DNA from: an uncultured Bacteroidota bacterium
GTDB lineage: Bacteria > Bacteroidota > Bacteroidia > Flavobacteriales_F > PHOS-HE28
DNA length: 64,000 nt
Assembly: GCA_902826215.1 (NCBI GenBank)
Contig: CADEDY010000003.1
Location: 62,001 to 126,000 of the forward strand
Reading direction: 5' to 3'
Shown: piece by piece, positions 53,286 to 64,000 of the stretch
Layout: each line of letters opens with the position of its first letter
Position numbering within the stretch: the stretch's first letter is position 1
Made by a program: the position numbers and the translations under genes
Notes under the pieces: generated by a model
Told to the model about the DNA's origin: nothing
Seen by the model: the letters and a program-made list of their open reading frames with translations, nothing else
Database searches by the model: none

Positions 53286-54089
53286 ATGGGTAAGTCCGTG
53301 ATCATTCTAAGCGATGACGAGATCGCCTTGTTGAAGGAGAGTTCTTTACTTGTTGGGAGGACCTTGGCCGAAGTGGCACGCCACATTGCGCCCGGCGTTA
53401 CCACCGAAAAGCTCGATGCGATTGCAGAAGAGTTCATTCGGGACCATGGCGGTGTACCGGGCTTCAAAGGCTTGTACGGCTGCCCATCCACACTGCTCAT
53501 CAGCGTGGATGATCAAGTGGTGCACGGATTGCCCGGAGATCGGGCCTTGCGTGATGGCAACGTGGCGAGCGTGGATTGTGGAGTGCTCATGAACGGCTTT
53601 TACGGCGATAGCGCCTACACGTTCTGTGTAGGGGAGGTAGCACCGGAAGTCAAGAAATTGCTTCGCGTGACGCAGGAGTGTTTGGCGCTCGGCATCGAGC
53701 AGGCGGTCGATAACAACCGGACTGGCGACATCGGGTTCGCGATCCAGCAGCACGCAGAAGCCAATGGCTACGGTGTGGTTCGGGAACTGGTGGGGCACGG
53801 CTTAGGCCGAAAGCTCCATGAGGCCCCCGAAGTGCCGAACTACGGACGACGTGGTCACGGTGTGCGCTTACGGAACGGTATGGCACTCGCGATCGAACCC
53901 ATGATCAACATGGGCGTGAAGGAAGTGAAGCAGATGAGCGACGGCTGGACCGTTGCTACACGCGATGGCAAGCCCAGCGCGCACTTCGAGCACGACGTGG
54001 TGGTGCGAGCCGGCAAAGCAGAGGTCCTCTCTACGTTCACGTACATCGAAGATGTGCTGGAACAGAAAGGTGAATTGGTGAAACTGTAA
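53286..54089 (+). CDS. map: Methionine aminopeptidase, type I
   Basis: 267 residues, a pita-bread-fold metalloprotease that removes the initiator Met. The metal ligands are visible in order: Asp in [19 protein letters not shown] (two Asp), His in [13 protein letters not shown], and Glu in LAIEPMIN and FEHDVVV. Family-typical location between secY and infA. Confidence 0.98.
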   Translation: MGKSVIILSDDEIALLKESSLLVGRTLAEVARHIAPGVTTEKLDAIAEEFIRDHGGVPGFKGLYGCPSTLLISVDDQVVHGLPGDRALRDGNVASVDCGVLMNGFYGDSAYTFCVGEVAPEVKKLLRVTQECLALGIEQAVDNNRTGDIGFAIQQHAEANGYGVVRELVGHGLGRKLHEAPEVPNYGRRGHGVRLRNGMALAIEPMINMGVKEVKQMSDGWTVATRDGKPSAHFEHDVVVRAGKAEVLSTFTYIEDVLEQKGELVKL

Positions 54090-54133
54090 CGTCCACCTTC
54101 GGGTTGACAATAGATAGGAAGACAAGACAAGGA

Positions 54134-54355
54134 ATGAGCAAGACCGGAACGATAGAGCAGGACGGCGTCATCAAAGAGGCGCTGAGCAATGCCATGTTCC
54201 GTGTGGAGCTGGAGAACGGTCACGTGATCGTCGCCCACATCTCGGGCAAGATGCGGATGCACTACATCCGGATCCTGCCTGGTGACAAGGTGAAAGTGGA
54301 GATGAGCCCGTACGACTTGAGCAAAGGACGCATCACATTCCGATACAAGAGTTAA
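54134..54355 (+). CDS. infA: Translation initiation factor IF-1
   Basis: 73 residues, an OB-fold protein that fills the A site during initiation. [20 protein letters not shown] and [28 protein letters not shown] (read in part) are typical. The start is the family N-terminus; an upstream in-frame ATG would add ten residues. Confidence 0.98.
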   Translation: MSKTGTIEQDGVIKEALSNAMFRVELENGHVIVAHISGKMRMHYIRILPGDKVKVEMSPYDLSKGRITFRYKS

Positions 54356-54369
54356 GAACACCGAAGATC

Positions 54370-54486
54370 ATGAAGGTCAGGGCCTCCCTCAAACCACGCT
54401 CCGCGGACTGCAAGATCGTCCGTCGCAAAGGGCGTCTGTACATCATCAACAAGAAGAACCCGAAGTTCAAGCAGCGTCAGGGCTGA
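54370..54486 (+). CDS. rpmJ: 50S ribosomal protein L36, zinc-independent form
   Basis: 38 residues, read directly from the sequence: [20 protein letters not shown] and ending NPKFKQRQG. Of the four zinc ligands of the C+ form only one Cys remains, so this is the zinc-free type. It lies 14 bases after infA and 13 bases before rpsM. Confidence 0.97.
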   Translation: MKVRASLKPRSADCKIVRRKGRLYIINKKNPKFKQRQG

Positions 54487-54499
54487 TAAACGCACGAGC

Positions 54500-54877
54500 A
54501 TGGCACGTATCGCAGGTATCGACCTACCCAAACAGAAGCGGGGCTGCATTGGCCTCACCTACATCTATGGCATCGGCCGCAGCACGGCGCTCTCCATTCT
54601 GGAGCAAGCCGAAGTGGACCCCGACACCAAGGTGGAGGAATGGACCGACGACGAGCAGGCGCGCATCCGCCAGTACATCAACGACACCGTGAAGGTGGAG
54701 GGTGCACTGCGCAGTGAAGTGCAGTTGAGCATCAAGCGCCTGATGGACATCGGATCCTACCGTGGTCAGCGGCACCGTGCAGGACTTCCTGTGCGTGGTC
54801 AGCGTACCCGCACCAACAGCCGTACCCGTAAGGGCAAGCGGAAGACGGTGGCGAACAAGAAGAAGGTGACCAAGTAA
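54500..54877 (+). CDS. rpsM: 30S ribosomal protein S13
   Basis: 125 residues. [50 protein letters not shown] and a Lys-rich tail that reaches the P-site tRNA. In E. coli the alpha-operon S4 site is in front of rpsM; here only 13 bases precede it. Confidence 0.99.
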   Translation: MARIAGIDLPKQKRGCIGLTYIYGIGRSTALSILEQAEVDPDTKVEEWTDDEQARIRQYINDTVKVEGALRSEVQLSIKRLMDIGSYRGQRHRAGLPVRGQRTRTNSRTRKGKRKTVANKKKVTK

Positions 54878-54921
54878 TAGATCGTAAGGGCGCGGGAACC
54901 CGCACCTAAACAACAGATCAT

Positions 54922-55332
54922 ATGGCAAAGCAAGAAGGCAAAGGCGGCGGGGCCGCTGGTAAGAAGAAGAAGAAGAACGTGGTGGTGGAGGCCTACGGGC
55001 AAGCCCACATCCAGGCTACGTTCAACAACTTGATCATCAGCCTCACCAACAACAAGGGTGAGGTGATCAGCTGGTCCTCTTCGGGCAAGAATGGATTCCG
55101 CGGCAGCAAGAAGAATACGCCGTATGCGGGTCAGTTGAGCGCCGAAGAAGCAGCACGCGAAGCACATGAACTGGGCCTTCGCAAGGTGAAGGTCTTCGTG
55201 AAGGGTCCAGGAGGTGGGCGTGAGAGCGCCATCCGTGCCCTGCACAATAGCGGCGTTGAGGTAACGGAGATCATCGACATCACCCCGATGCCGCATAACG
55301 GTTGCCGTCCACCGAAGAAGCGACGTGTTTGA
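54922..55332 (+). CDS. rpsK: 30S ribosomal protein S11
   Basis: 136 residues. A basic, Gly-rich start ([19 protein letters not shown]) precedes the conserved [40 protein letters not shown] and [17 protein letters not shown]. Platform protein near the Shine-Dalgarno duplex. Confidence 0.99.
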   Translation: MAKQEGKGGGAAGKKKKKNVVVEAYGQAHIQATFNNLIISLTNNKGEVISWSSSGKNGFRGSKKNTPYAGQLSAEEAAREAHELGLRKVKVFVKGPGGGRESAIRALHNSGVEVTEIIDITPMPHNGCRPPKKRRV

Positions 55333-55347
55333 ACCGAAGAAACCGTA

Positions 55348-55395
55348 GGGGTTCACTACTTGAACCCTGTTGTTGGTGATCATTGGATCACCCAA
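55348..55395 (+). promoter_or_regulatory. Tandem hairpins between rpsK and rpsD, possible S4-responsive site
   Basis: Hairpin 1: GGGTTCA (55349-55355) pairs with TGAACCC (55361-55367), loop CTACT. Hairpin 2: GGTGATC (55375-55381) pairs with GATCACC (55386-55392), loop ATTG. They end about 16 bases before the rpsD ATG, have no T-run after them, and fill the largest gap but one within the alpha part. Confidence 0.45.
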
Positions 55396-55410
55396 AACCA
55401 GAAGTAAAGA

Positions 55411-56019
55411 ATGGCACGTTATACAGGACCCAAGACCCGGATCGCCCGCAAATTCAAGGAAGCGATCTTCGGCCCGGACAAGTGGATGGAGCGCAAGCCT
55501 CACGCCCCCGGACAGCATGGACCCAATGCCCGCCGCCGCAAGAAGGAGAGCGAATACAGCACCCAATTGCAGGAGAAGCAGAAGGCCAAATACACGTACG
55601 GTATCCTCGAGCGCCAGTTCGAGAAGATGTTCCACACAGCAGCCAGCAAGAAGGGCATCACCGGTGAGGTGTTGCTTCAACTCTGCGAAGCACGGTTGGA
55701 CAATACCGTATTCCGCATGGGCATCGCTCCAACACGCCGCGCTGCACGTCAGTTGGTGAGCCACGGTCACATCACTGTGGATCAGAACGTGGTGACCGTA
55801 GCGAGCTACTCGCTACGCCCCGGTCAGACGATCGCTGTGCGTGAGCGCAGCCGTTCCTTGGAGACCATCACCAACAGTGTTTCGGTGAATGCTCGCCGCT
55901 ATGATTGGCTCGATTGGAACCCGTCACAGATGGCCGGCAAGGTGCTTGCTCTGCCGGAGCGCGCACAGATCCCGGAGAACATCCGCGAGCAACTGATCGT
56001 GGAATTGTACAGCAAGTAA
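55411..56019 (+). CDS. rpsD: 30S ribosomal protein S4, zinc-free form
   Basis: 202 residues. [20 protein letters not shown], the S4 RNA-binding fold [20 protein letters not shown] and [18 protein letters not shown]. The N-terminus lacks the Cys cluster of zinc-binding S4. S4 is an autogenous repressor of alpha-type operons in several bacteria; tandem hairpins lie directly upstream. Confidence 0.99.
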   Translation: MARYTGPKTRIARKFKEAIFGPDKWMERKPHAPGQHGPNARRRKKESEYSTQLQEKQKAKYTYGILERQFEKMFHTAASKKGITGEVLLQLCEARLDNTVFRMGIAPTRRAARQLVSHGHITVDQNVVTVASYSLRPGQTIAVRERSRSLETITNSVSVNARRYDWLDWNPSQMAGKVLALPERAQIPENIREQLIVELYSK

Positions 56020-56124
56020 AAGCTGAAGGGGTGCTTGGCGGGTCGTTGTCAGACCGCCGGACCTGAAGGATGGAAGAGGACGAGTACTGACGACCGCCAA
56101 CGAACAACGAACAACCAAGACAAC

Positions 56125-57117
56125 ATGCCCATTCTCGAATTCCAGCGTCCCGACAAGGTCACGATGATCGAATCCGACGACAAGCGCGGCTCCTTCGAAT
56201 TCCGCCCGCTTGAGCCAGGTTATGGCATCACGATCGGTAACGCCCTGCGCCGGATCCTGCTCAGCAGCCTCGAAGGACACGCGATCACTGCGGTCCGCAT
56301 CGACGGTGTCGATCACGAGTTCAGCACCATCAAAGGTGTGATCGAGGACATGACCGAGATCGTCCTGAACCTGAAGCAAGTGCGCTTCCGTCGTCAACTC
56401 GATGATGTGAGCACCGAGAAGGTCTCCTTCACCGTTTCGGGCAAGGACAGCATTACGGCCGGCGATATCGGCAAACATACCACCGGATTCCAGGTTCTGA
56501 ACCCTGAGTTGGTCATCGCGCACATGGAGAGCAACGTTAAGTTGCACGTGGAATTGACCATCGGCAAAGGCCGTGGTTACGTTCCTGCTGACGAGAACAA
56601 GGTGGATGGCGCGCCCATCGGCACCATCGCCATCGATTCCATCTTCACGCCGATCAAGAACGTGAAGTACAACGTGGAGAACACGCGTGTGGAAGAGAAG
56701 ACCGACTACGAGAAGCTCACGATCGAAGTGGTTTCCGACGGTAGCATCACACCGAAGAACGCTTTGCAGGAAGCTGCGAAGATCCTGATCCACCACTTCA
56801 TGCTGTTCAGCGATGAGCGCATCAGTCTGGATGTGGAGGAGCGTGTGGAGACCGAGGAGTTCGACGAGACGAGCCTGCACATGCGCCAGTTGCTGAAGAC
56901 CAAGTTGGTCGACATGGACCTGAGCGTTCGCGCGCTGAATTGCTTGAAGGCTGCCGACATCGAGACCCTCGGTGACTTGGTGTCCTTCAACAAGAACGAC
57001 CTCTTGAAGTTCCGCAACTTCGGGAAGAAGAGCCTGACCGAATTGGAGGACCTCGTGGAGAACAAGGGCCTGAGCTTCGGAATGAACGTGGCCAAATACA
57101 AACTGGACAAAGAGTAA
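56125..57117 (+). CDS. rpoA: RNA polymerase alpha subunit
   Basis: 330 residues. N-terminal dimerisation domain: [20 protein letters not shown] and [20 protein letters not shown]; a Glu-rich linker ([12 protein letters not shown]); and the C-terminal DNA/activator-binding domain with [19 protein letters not shown] and [23 protein letters not shown] (read in part). The start [14 protein letters not shown] is the family N-terminus; the longer frame covers the intergenic stretch. Confidence 0.99.
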   Translation: MPILEFQRPDKVTMIESDDKRGSFEFRPLEPGYGITIGNALRRILLSSLEGHAITAVRIDGVDHEFSTIKGVIEDMTEIVLNLKQVRFRRQLDDVSTEKVSFTVSGKDSITAGDIGKHTTGFQVLNPELVIAHMESNVKLHVELTIGKGRGYVPADENKVDGAPIGTIAIDSIFTPIKNVKYNVENTRVEEKTDYEKLTIEVVSDGSITPKNALQEAAKILIHHFMLFSDERISLDVEERVETEEFDETSLHMRQLLKTKLVDMDLSVRALNCLKAADIETLGDLVSFNKNDLLKFRNFGKKSLTELEDLVENKGLSFGMNVAKYKLDKE

Positions 57118-57190
57118 GGTTGAGGGTTTGAAGGTTGGCGTGGTTGAGGGTTGACCCCAACCCCCCAACCCACGGTTCAACTTCCAACCT
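57118..57190 (+). repeat. GT-rich / CA-rich repeat spacer between rpoA and rplQ
   Basis: GGTTGAGGGTTTG and GGTTGAGGGTTGA are direct repeats (57119 and 57142), followed by complementary CCAACC-type sequence. Possible pairings are GGGTTG (57148-57153) with CAACCC (57158-57163) and AGGTTGG (57132-57138) with CCAACCT (57184-57190). No gene fits. It looks like a low-complexity, hairpin-forming spacer. Confidence 0.5.
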
Positions 57191-57205
57191 GCAACATCGA
57201 CTACA

Positions 57206-57697
57206 ATGAGACACGGAAACAAGAACAACGCGCTCGGCCGCAAGAAGGCCCACCGCGACGCGCTCCTCAGTAACTTGGCGATCTCGCTGATCGATCACAA
57301 GCGCATCGAGACCACTTTGGCCAAGGCGAAAGCGCTGCGGTTGTATGTGGAGCCCCTGATCACCAAGAGCAAGGAGGATACCACCCACAGCCGTCGGGTG
57401 GTCTTCAGTGAGCTACAGAACAAAGAGGCTACCGCAGCGCTCTTCCGTGATGTCGCTCCGAAGGTCGCTAGCCGTCCAGGAGGATACACACGCATCATCA
57501 AGTTGGGCAACCGTTTGGGCGATGCCGCCGAAATGGCGATGATCGAACTGGTCGACTTCAACAAAACCTACACCAAGGAGAAGTCCACTGGTGCGGCGAA
57601 GAAGACCCGTCGCACCCGTCGTACAAGCGCGAAGACAGCAGCGCCCAAAGGCGAAGCACCAGCAGCTGACGCTGCTGAAGAAGCCAAGGCCGAGTGA
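57206..57697 (+). CDS. rplQ: 50S ribosomal protein L17 with Ala-rich tail
   Basis: 163 residues; the core (about 120) is standard: [20 protein letters not shown] and [20 protein letters not shown]. The tail beyond residue 128 is basic, then Ala/Glu-rich ([18 protein letters not shown]..., EEAKAE). Last gene of the superoperon; a strong terminator follows 23 bases later. Confidence 0.98.
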   Translation: MRHGNKNNALGRKKAHRDALLSNLAISLIDHKRIETTLAKAKALRLYVEPLITKSKEDTTHSRRVVFSELQNKEATAALFRDVAPKVASRPGGYTRIIKLGNRLGDAAEMAMIELVDFNKTYTKEKSTGAAKKTRRTRRTSAKTAAPKGEAPAADAAEEAKAE

Positions 57698-57719
57698 TCC
57701 TCGGATACATCGAAGTTCC

Positions 57720-57748
57720 AAGAGGCGCCGCAAGGCGCCTCTTGTCGT
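57720..57748 (+). terminator. Terminator of the ribosomal superoperon
   Basis: A perfect 10-bp stem (AAGAGGCGCC / GGCGCCTCTT) with loop GCAA and downstream TGTCGTT, 23 bases after rplQ. It also lies near the stop of the leftward GT-C gene and could serve both. Confidence 0.8.
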
Positions 57749-57756
57749 TCTTGGGT

Positions 57757-58905
57757 TCACGCAACGTTACTTTCTGTTGAATTGGACCTCGAGGTCCGGG
57801 TCAGTCCCATTGCAGCGAGGACGATCACCCATGGAAGCAGCGGCACCAGGAAACGCCCGCTCCATTCGTCGTGTGTAAGGCCGATCAACGCGGTATTGAG
57901 CAGAAGTATCGCAAGAAGAAGCCGGGTCAGTTGATCACCTGGTTGGGTCCAAGCGCCGATCAGTGCCAACGGATAGAGCAGATAGAGCAAGGCATTAAGT
58001 GCGTTGTGTGAGGTCGAATAGTACGGCCGGGTCGTTGTGTATAAGGACGTGATGCGCCGTCCGGAGATCTCTGCCCATTCCATGATCGAAGTCCGTTCAA
58101 CAAGGAAACGCTGCGCACTGAGTATGCTTGATCCAGAGAAGGATGCATCAGGGGTCCCGAGGCCACCAACCCCGGCGATCACTTGTCCTTGAATGATCGG
58201 CTCGAGCTGCGCAGGTCGAATACCCGGTATGCTGATCGCGGATCCGAACAATACACAACAACCGGCGAGGCGGAACCAGCTTTGCGATGTACCCTGGATC
58301 GAAGCTGTTATCTTCCAAGTGATCAGCGCGCCTACAAGGAAAAGTCCGACCGGCCGGGCGAACAGCGTAACGAGGCCAAGCACGATCGTCCATGGATCGC
58401 GCTTTCGCGACGACCAAGTGCGTTCAACGAAAAGGATGGACACACTTGTGAAGAAGGACTCCGTATAGAAGGCCACGGTCCATTGCTGAATGAACGGAGT
58501 GAGCAGGAAGAGGGCTGAGGCAGCCGCCGCGACCCCTGCCTGACCAGTGGATCGCAACACCATCCGGCGCAATGCGGAACTCGCCATCAACGAGAGCATG
58601 ATCTGTCCCAGGATCGCTGCCTTAGGTAGTCCAACGGCAATAAAGGGAACCAGGTAAAGGACGTAGGACGCGTATTTCAAGTAGTTGCCGAGAAGGTCGT
58701 GGAAGTCCCCTTGCAGCACCTGCTCAGCACAGCCCATGTATTTCAGGGCTTCTTTGCCATCGAAAATTCCTTGATGCAGATGGATGCCGAACAACAAAGC
58801 GGCGTATAGGCCGATGATCACCCAGCGGGCCGCGGGGCCGGAAAGCCAATGGAGCAGAGGGTTCAAGCGCGCGATGACCAAATGTAGGTCGGGCGTTATC
58901 AACAC
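57757..58905 (-). CDS. Polytopic GT-C-like membrane protein inserted between rplQ and carA
   Basis: A 382-residue protein with about nine hydrophobic segments, a first exported loop with HLHQGIFDGKEALKYMGCAEQ, and the pattern VAFYTESFFTSVSIL with flanking Arg/Lys loops. This suggests a GT-C glycosyltransferase or O-antigen-type enzyme; a weak call. The longest reading starts at GTG 58905. However a perfect -7 box (TACATTTG) lies at codons 7-9 of that reading, so the real start may be the TTG at 58866 or another codon near it. It is the only leftward gene between the superoperon and carA-eno. Confidence 0.65.
   Translation of the reverse strand: MLITPDLHLVIARLNPLLHWLSGPAARWVIIGLYAALLFGIHLHQGIFDGKEALKYMGCAEQVLQGDFHDLLGNYLKYASYVLYLVPFIAVGLPKAAILGQIMLSLMASSALRRMVLRSTGQAGVAAAASALFLLTPFIQQWTVAFYTESFFTSVSILFVERTWSSRKRDPWTIVLGLVTLFARPVGLFLVGALITWKITASIQGTSQSWFRLAGCCVLFGSAISIPGIRPAQLEPIIQGQVIAGVGGLGTPDASFSGSSILSAQRFLVERTSIMEWAEISGRRITSLYTTTRPYYSTSHNALNALLYLLYPLALIGAWTQPGDQLTRLLLAILLLNTALIGLTHDEWSGRFLVPLLPWVIVLAAMGLTRTSRSNSTESNVA
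58879..58886 (-). promoter_or_regulatory. Bacteroidota -7 box (TACATTTG, minus strand) of the GT-C-like gene
   Basis: An exact TAnnTTTG match inside the 5' end of the longest reading of the leftward gene. If used, transcription begins near 58873. Confidence 0.4.
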
Positions 58906-58944
58906 CTGTGGACGATCTCGTGGAAGCGGTCCGGCACCCCTGGG

Positions 58945-58952
58945 TATCTTTG
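58945..58952 (+). promoter_or_regulatory. Bacteroidota -7 box (TATCTTTG) of carA-eno
   Basis: An exact TAnnTTTG match ending 26 bases before the carA ATG; predicted leader about 22 bases. It excludes the much longer in-frame extension of carA. The -33 element is unclear. Confidence 0.55.
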
Positions 58953-58978
58953 CGCACCCTACCGACCGTCAAACACCC

Positions 58979-61416
<2,438 letters not shown>

Positions 61417-61420
61417 TCGC

Positions 61421-63277
61421 CTACTGGCTCATTTGGATGTATTGGTCGAGCAGGATCTGCTCCAAAGCCTTTCCGTTCGCTAGCTGCTCGCTTTTCTGAT
61501 CAGCAGTGGGTGTCCCGCTCTCTTGAAGAAGCGATCCTGCAAGGTTGTCGTACACCTGCACACCAGCTGCATCCGCAATTCCGAAACCGTCGTCGAAGGT
61601 CCAGAAAGCGAAATGAGGCACGGTGGGATCGAAGAGATCCGAGCCCCACGAAGATCGGAAGGACGAAAAGCCCAATTGTTCCAACATCGTCATGGGTAGA
61701 TCCACGTGACTGCCGAAGGTCAGATCTTTCGTTCCGCGATACGTTGAGTCCAATGCACCACCGGTGAAAAGCAACGGGATGCGATGCCTTTCCGCCATGT
61801 GGCTGCCTCGGTTGCGAGGTAAGTAGTGCCCATGATCCGCTACTATCACGATGAGCGTTCGGTCATACCACGGTTGCTTCTTGCATTCTTCCAGAAAGGA
61901 TCCAAGTGTACGATCGGTATAGTGGACGCTATTGCGGTATTGCTGCGATGGGTCTTTACCGGGAAAGCCCTCATCGATCGGAACATCGAACGGTTCGTGG
62001 CTCGTGCTGGTCATCAAGACATGGAAGAACGGCTCGGACGCACTTCTCGAATCGCGTTCATGGAAAGCGAACAGCTCCTCGTCATAGGCGCCCCATCGCG
62101 TCCGATGCACGATCGGAAAGGAAGTCTCGTCGTGCACCTTGTCGAATCCCATGGCCTCCAAGTATGATCGTGTGTTCGCGAAAGCCACATCACCAGCATA
62201 ATAGTAGGTGGATGAATAGCCCGCAGAATCAAGCCGATCGACCAAGCTTGGCAAGCGGTCGAACTTCCCATATTGGCGGATGATGGTCGTCTTCGGTTGT
62301 GATGGAAAGCCACTGATGATGGCACACAGCCCTTGCTCGGTCCGGAAGCCCGTAGAATAGAAATTCGTGAAGAGAAGGCCATCACGCGATGCCCTGTCGA
62401 AGGCAGGTGTCACACCGCTGTCACCACCGAGAACACCGACCACATCAGCGGTCCAACTTTCCAAAAGGACGATGATCACATTGGGTCTTTCCGTGGATAG
62501 GATATGTTCTGCAGCTCCATGGCCTTTCGGGTGAAGTGCTGCGAATCGTTGCTGAGCCTCTTCATTCGGCATGAAGTTGTACGGGTTGGAGGCGATCTCC
62601 GGAGGTTCGGCGAGCAGCACGATCAAGTTCCACGTTCCGTTCAAGGCGCCGAGGTTGAGTATGGAATGTCCGCTGTGATAGCTCCAACTCCGATCGATCG
62701 GGTAGGGCTGTACGCCGCCGCGCATACCTATGAACAAAAGAACAGGGATCGTGATGGCGGTGGTCCATCGAGCCGTGCCTTTCTTGATCAAGAACGAACG
62801 TTGATGGTCGATCCGGAACAGGATGAAAAGCGCGATCGCCAATTGGGCGAGCATGATCACGATCAACTGCCCGACAGGTGCGCCAGCAATGGCTGCCATG
62901 GACTCCTCGGGATAGATCAGGTAGGAGAGGGCCTTGTGGTTCACCTTGGTACCCCAAGCCGTGAACAGACCGATATCACTCACATGAACGAAGCCGGAGA
63001 TCAGCAAGAACACGATGGTGATCGGTCGTAAGGCACGACGCACCCAGTTCACCTCGCGGAAGGAGAGCACAACACCCAGCAGGGCTATGGGAAGGGTGAA
63101 ATAGCACGCTGTGGCGAGATCCATCGGGATCCCGCGCCAGAACGCATAGCCGATCGCGTTGCTTGGGATGCCAGCTAGTCGCCTTGGATCGAAATAGAGG
63201 AAGGTAGCCTCCTGAAGCAGGAACACCGCGACCCACAAGATGACCAATGAAAGGAGGAAGCGAAGTAAGCCGAACAT
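61421..63277 (-). CDS. LtaS/MdoB-type membrane phosphoglycerol transferase-like sulfatase-fold enzyme
   Basis: 618 residues. Five N-terminal transmembrane helices (to about residue 185) are followed by an extracytoplasmic alkaline-phosphatase/sulfatase fold. Metal and catalytic residues visible: Glu273 in VLLESWTADVVG, candidate Thr nucleophile T313 in STGFRTEQG, and the Asp-His pair in IVVADHGHYLPRN, with GSHMAERHRIPLLF. LtaS-type enzymes transfer phosphoglycerol, or phosphoethanolamine in related families; a Gram-negative member more likely decorates an envelope glycan or lipid. A short GC hairpin (63278-63293 region) stands just before the start. Confidence 0.9.
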   Translation of the reverse strand: MFGLLRFLLSLVILWVAVFLLQEATFLYFDPRRLAGIPSNAIGYAFWRGIPMDLATACYFTLPIALLGVVLSFREVNWVRRALRPITIVFLLISGFVHVSDIGLFTAWGTKVNHKALSYLIYPEESMAAIAGAPVGQLIVIMLAQLAIALFILFRIDHQRSFLIKKGTARWTTAITIPVLLFIGMRGGVQPYPIDRSWSYHSGHSILNLGALNGTWNLIVLLAEPPEIASNPYNFMPNEEAQQRFAALHPKGHGAAEHILSTERPNVIIVLLESWTADVVGVLGGDSGVTPAFDRASRDGLLFTNFYSTGFRTEQGLCAIISGFPSQPKTTIIRQYGKFDRLPSLVDRLDSAGYSSTYYYAGDVAFANTRSYLEAMGFDKVHDETSFPIVHRTRWGAYDEELFAFHERDSRSASEPFFHVLMTSTSHEPFDVPIDEGFPGKDPSQQYRNSVHYTDRTLGSFLEECKKQPWYDRTLIVIVADHGHYLPRNRGSHMAERHRIPLLFTGGALDSTYRGTKDLTFGSHVDLPMTMLEQLGFSSFRSSWGSDLFDPTVPHFAFWTFDDGFGIADAAGVQVYDNLAGSLLQESGTPTADQKSEQLANGKALEQILLDQYIQMSQ

Positions 63278-63334
63278 GCCGCGTTATTGCGGCGTGAACT
63301 TACTGTGATCCGAACGTTGCGGCTAGGGTCTGCA

Positions 63335-64000
63335 CTATTCGACCACAACTGCGGATGGAAGAGATGTACTTCTTCCGTTCGGTTCAAGCAACTGAATGCG
63401 GTATGTTCCAGCGGCAAGCCCGGTCAAGGCGATCCGCGTCGTTCGTCCTGTGATCCTCGATCGCCGCACCTCACGACCAGTTGCGTCAAATACCAATGCT
63501 TGACCGGTGATATCACCTCGGTTCGTTTCAAGCACTACAAGATCCGAAGCCGGATTGGGACGGATGGTCCAATGCATCACTTCCGATCCGGGATCATGGA
63601 TGCCAACGGCGCTCTTTCGCCAGGCAAGAACATACTCGCCTGTGCGGACACTGTCCAGATCCATACGACCGAACTTATCGGTCGCATTCCCGAATGTGAC
63701 CACCTGGTCGGACCACTCCGTCCAAGGAGAATCGGGACCTGATCGGTGGAGTACCACCAAGCTATCCTCATGGAAAGCCACACCGTCCGCATCTTCCATC
63801 AAGCCAAGGTCAAGGCTGCCTGAGGTGGTATTGCGTCCATCGAAGGAGATCCGAGCGGTGAAGCGTGTGGCATCCGTCCAATTACCCGTGAGACGCCAGT
63901 ATCGATCGGGTGAGATCACGTACGCAAAAGGCGAAACGAACTCCCCATGATCAGCGGCCACCCAGTATTGCTCCATGCGTACCACCACCGGGTCGCCGGC
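63335..64000 (-). CDS. C-terminal part of a large secreted T9SS cargo protein (5' end outside window)
   Basis: The minus-strand frame is open to the right edge. The visible 221 residues begin with a beta-sandwich (VRMEQYWVAADHGEF and SPDRYWRLTGNW), seen in large T9SS-exported metallopeptidases such as M1 family members; this part of the call is weak. The last 80 residues are a type A sorting domain: WTIRPNPASDLVVLETNRGD, FDATGREVRRSRI, GLAAGTYRIQLLEPNGR and a final VVVE. The protein would therefore be surface-bound or released through type IX secretion. Confidence 0.85.
   Translation of the reverse strand, partial: AGDPVVVRMEQYWVAADHGEFVSPFAYVISPDRYWRLTGNWTDATRFTARISFDGRNTTSGSLDLGLMEDADGVAFHEDSLVVLHRSGPDSPWTEWSDQVVTFGNATDKFGRMDLDSVRTGEYVLAWRKSAVGIHDPGSEVMHWTIRPNPASDLVVLETNRGDITGQALVFDATGREVRRSRITGRTTRIALTGLAAGTYRIQLLEPNGRSTSLPSAVVVE

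Noticed and set aside
63278-63293. Short GCCGC / GCGGC hairpin before the LtaS-like gene
   Set aside because: Only a 5-bp stem and no T-run on either strand, so it is not called a terminator.

Overview
The window is a G+C-rich chromosomal stretch from a bacterium of the Bacteroidota, most likely a Flavobacteriales-type lineage. Several things support this: promoter boxes of the form TAnnTTTG; almost no Shine-Dalgarno sequences; secreted proteins with C-terminal type IX secretion (T9SS) sorting domains; a PorG/DUF6089-like barrel; a DUF4290-murA pair; a MurA with Asp in place of the fosfomycin-target Cys; and a DnaJ with only two zinc-finger motifs. No phage, insertion sequence, CRISPR array or plasmid gene was seen.

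Left part (1-39 kb): a mosaic of short housekeeping and envelope operons. It starts with the 3' end of a membrane pyrophosphatase. Next come a deoxynucleoside kinase, a GH3-family/beta-propeller pair, DUF2797 plus a Kelch T9SS protein, sppA, folK plus a second deoxynucleoside kinase, and a TPR lipoprotein. A two-component sensor kinase without a regulator, a PorG-like protein, a SPOUT methyltransferase, mutS, tRNA-Gly(GCC), tRNA-Leu(UAA) and a GluQ-RS-like gene follow. Then there are a Fic-domain gene, adenine deaminase, dnaJ-grpE, a TlpA-like thioredoxin, murA-DUF4290, a tandem pair of secreted paralogues and a UvrD/PcrA helicase. Last is a small sugar cassette (aminotransferase, 3,4-ketoisomerase, methyltransferase and GT2, all translationally coupled) beside a divergent GT-C glycosyltransferase, and a second Fic-domain gene.

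Right part (39.5-57.7 kb): one uninterrupted co-directional superoperon joining str (rpsL-rpsG-fusA), S10, spc and alpha, ending in rpoA-rplQ. tuf and adk are absent from it. A promoter and an exceptional Shine-Dalgarno sequence sit in front of rpsL, and a strong terminator follows rplQ. After it come a GT-C membrane protein on the opposite strand, carA-eno, an LtaS-like sulfatase-fold enzyme and the 3' end of a large T9SS cargo gene.

Most notable observations: two different Fic-fold proteins, 17 kb apart, both carry Arg in place of the catalytic His of the HPFxxGNGR signature, and both end in a winged-helix-like domain. One has a perfect 12-bp palindrome plus an extra half-site at its own predicted transcription start. 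Together these suggest catalytically altered Fic proteins working as DNA-binding regulators. Other points are a compact 3-amino-deoxysugar cassette with a probable polyprenyl-phosphate transfer system, a double hairpin in front of rpsD, and a near-leaderless folK.
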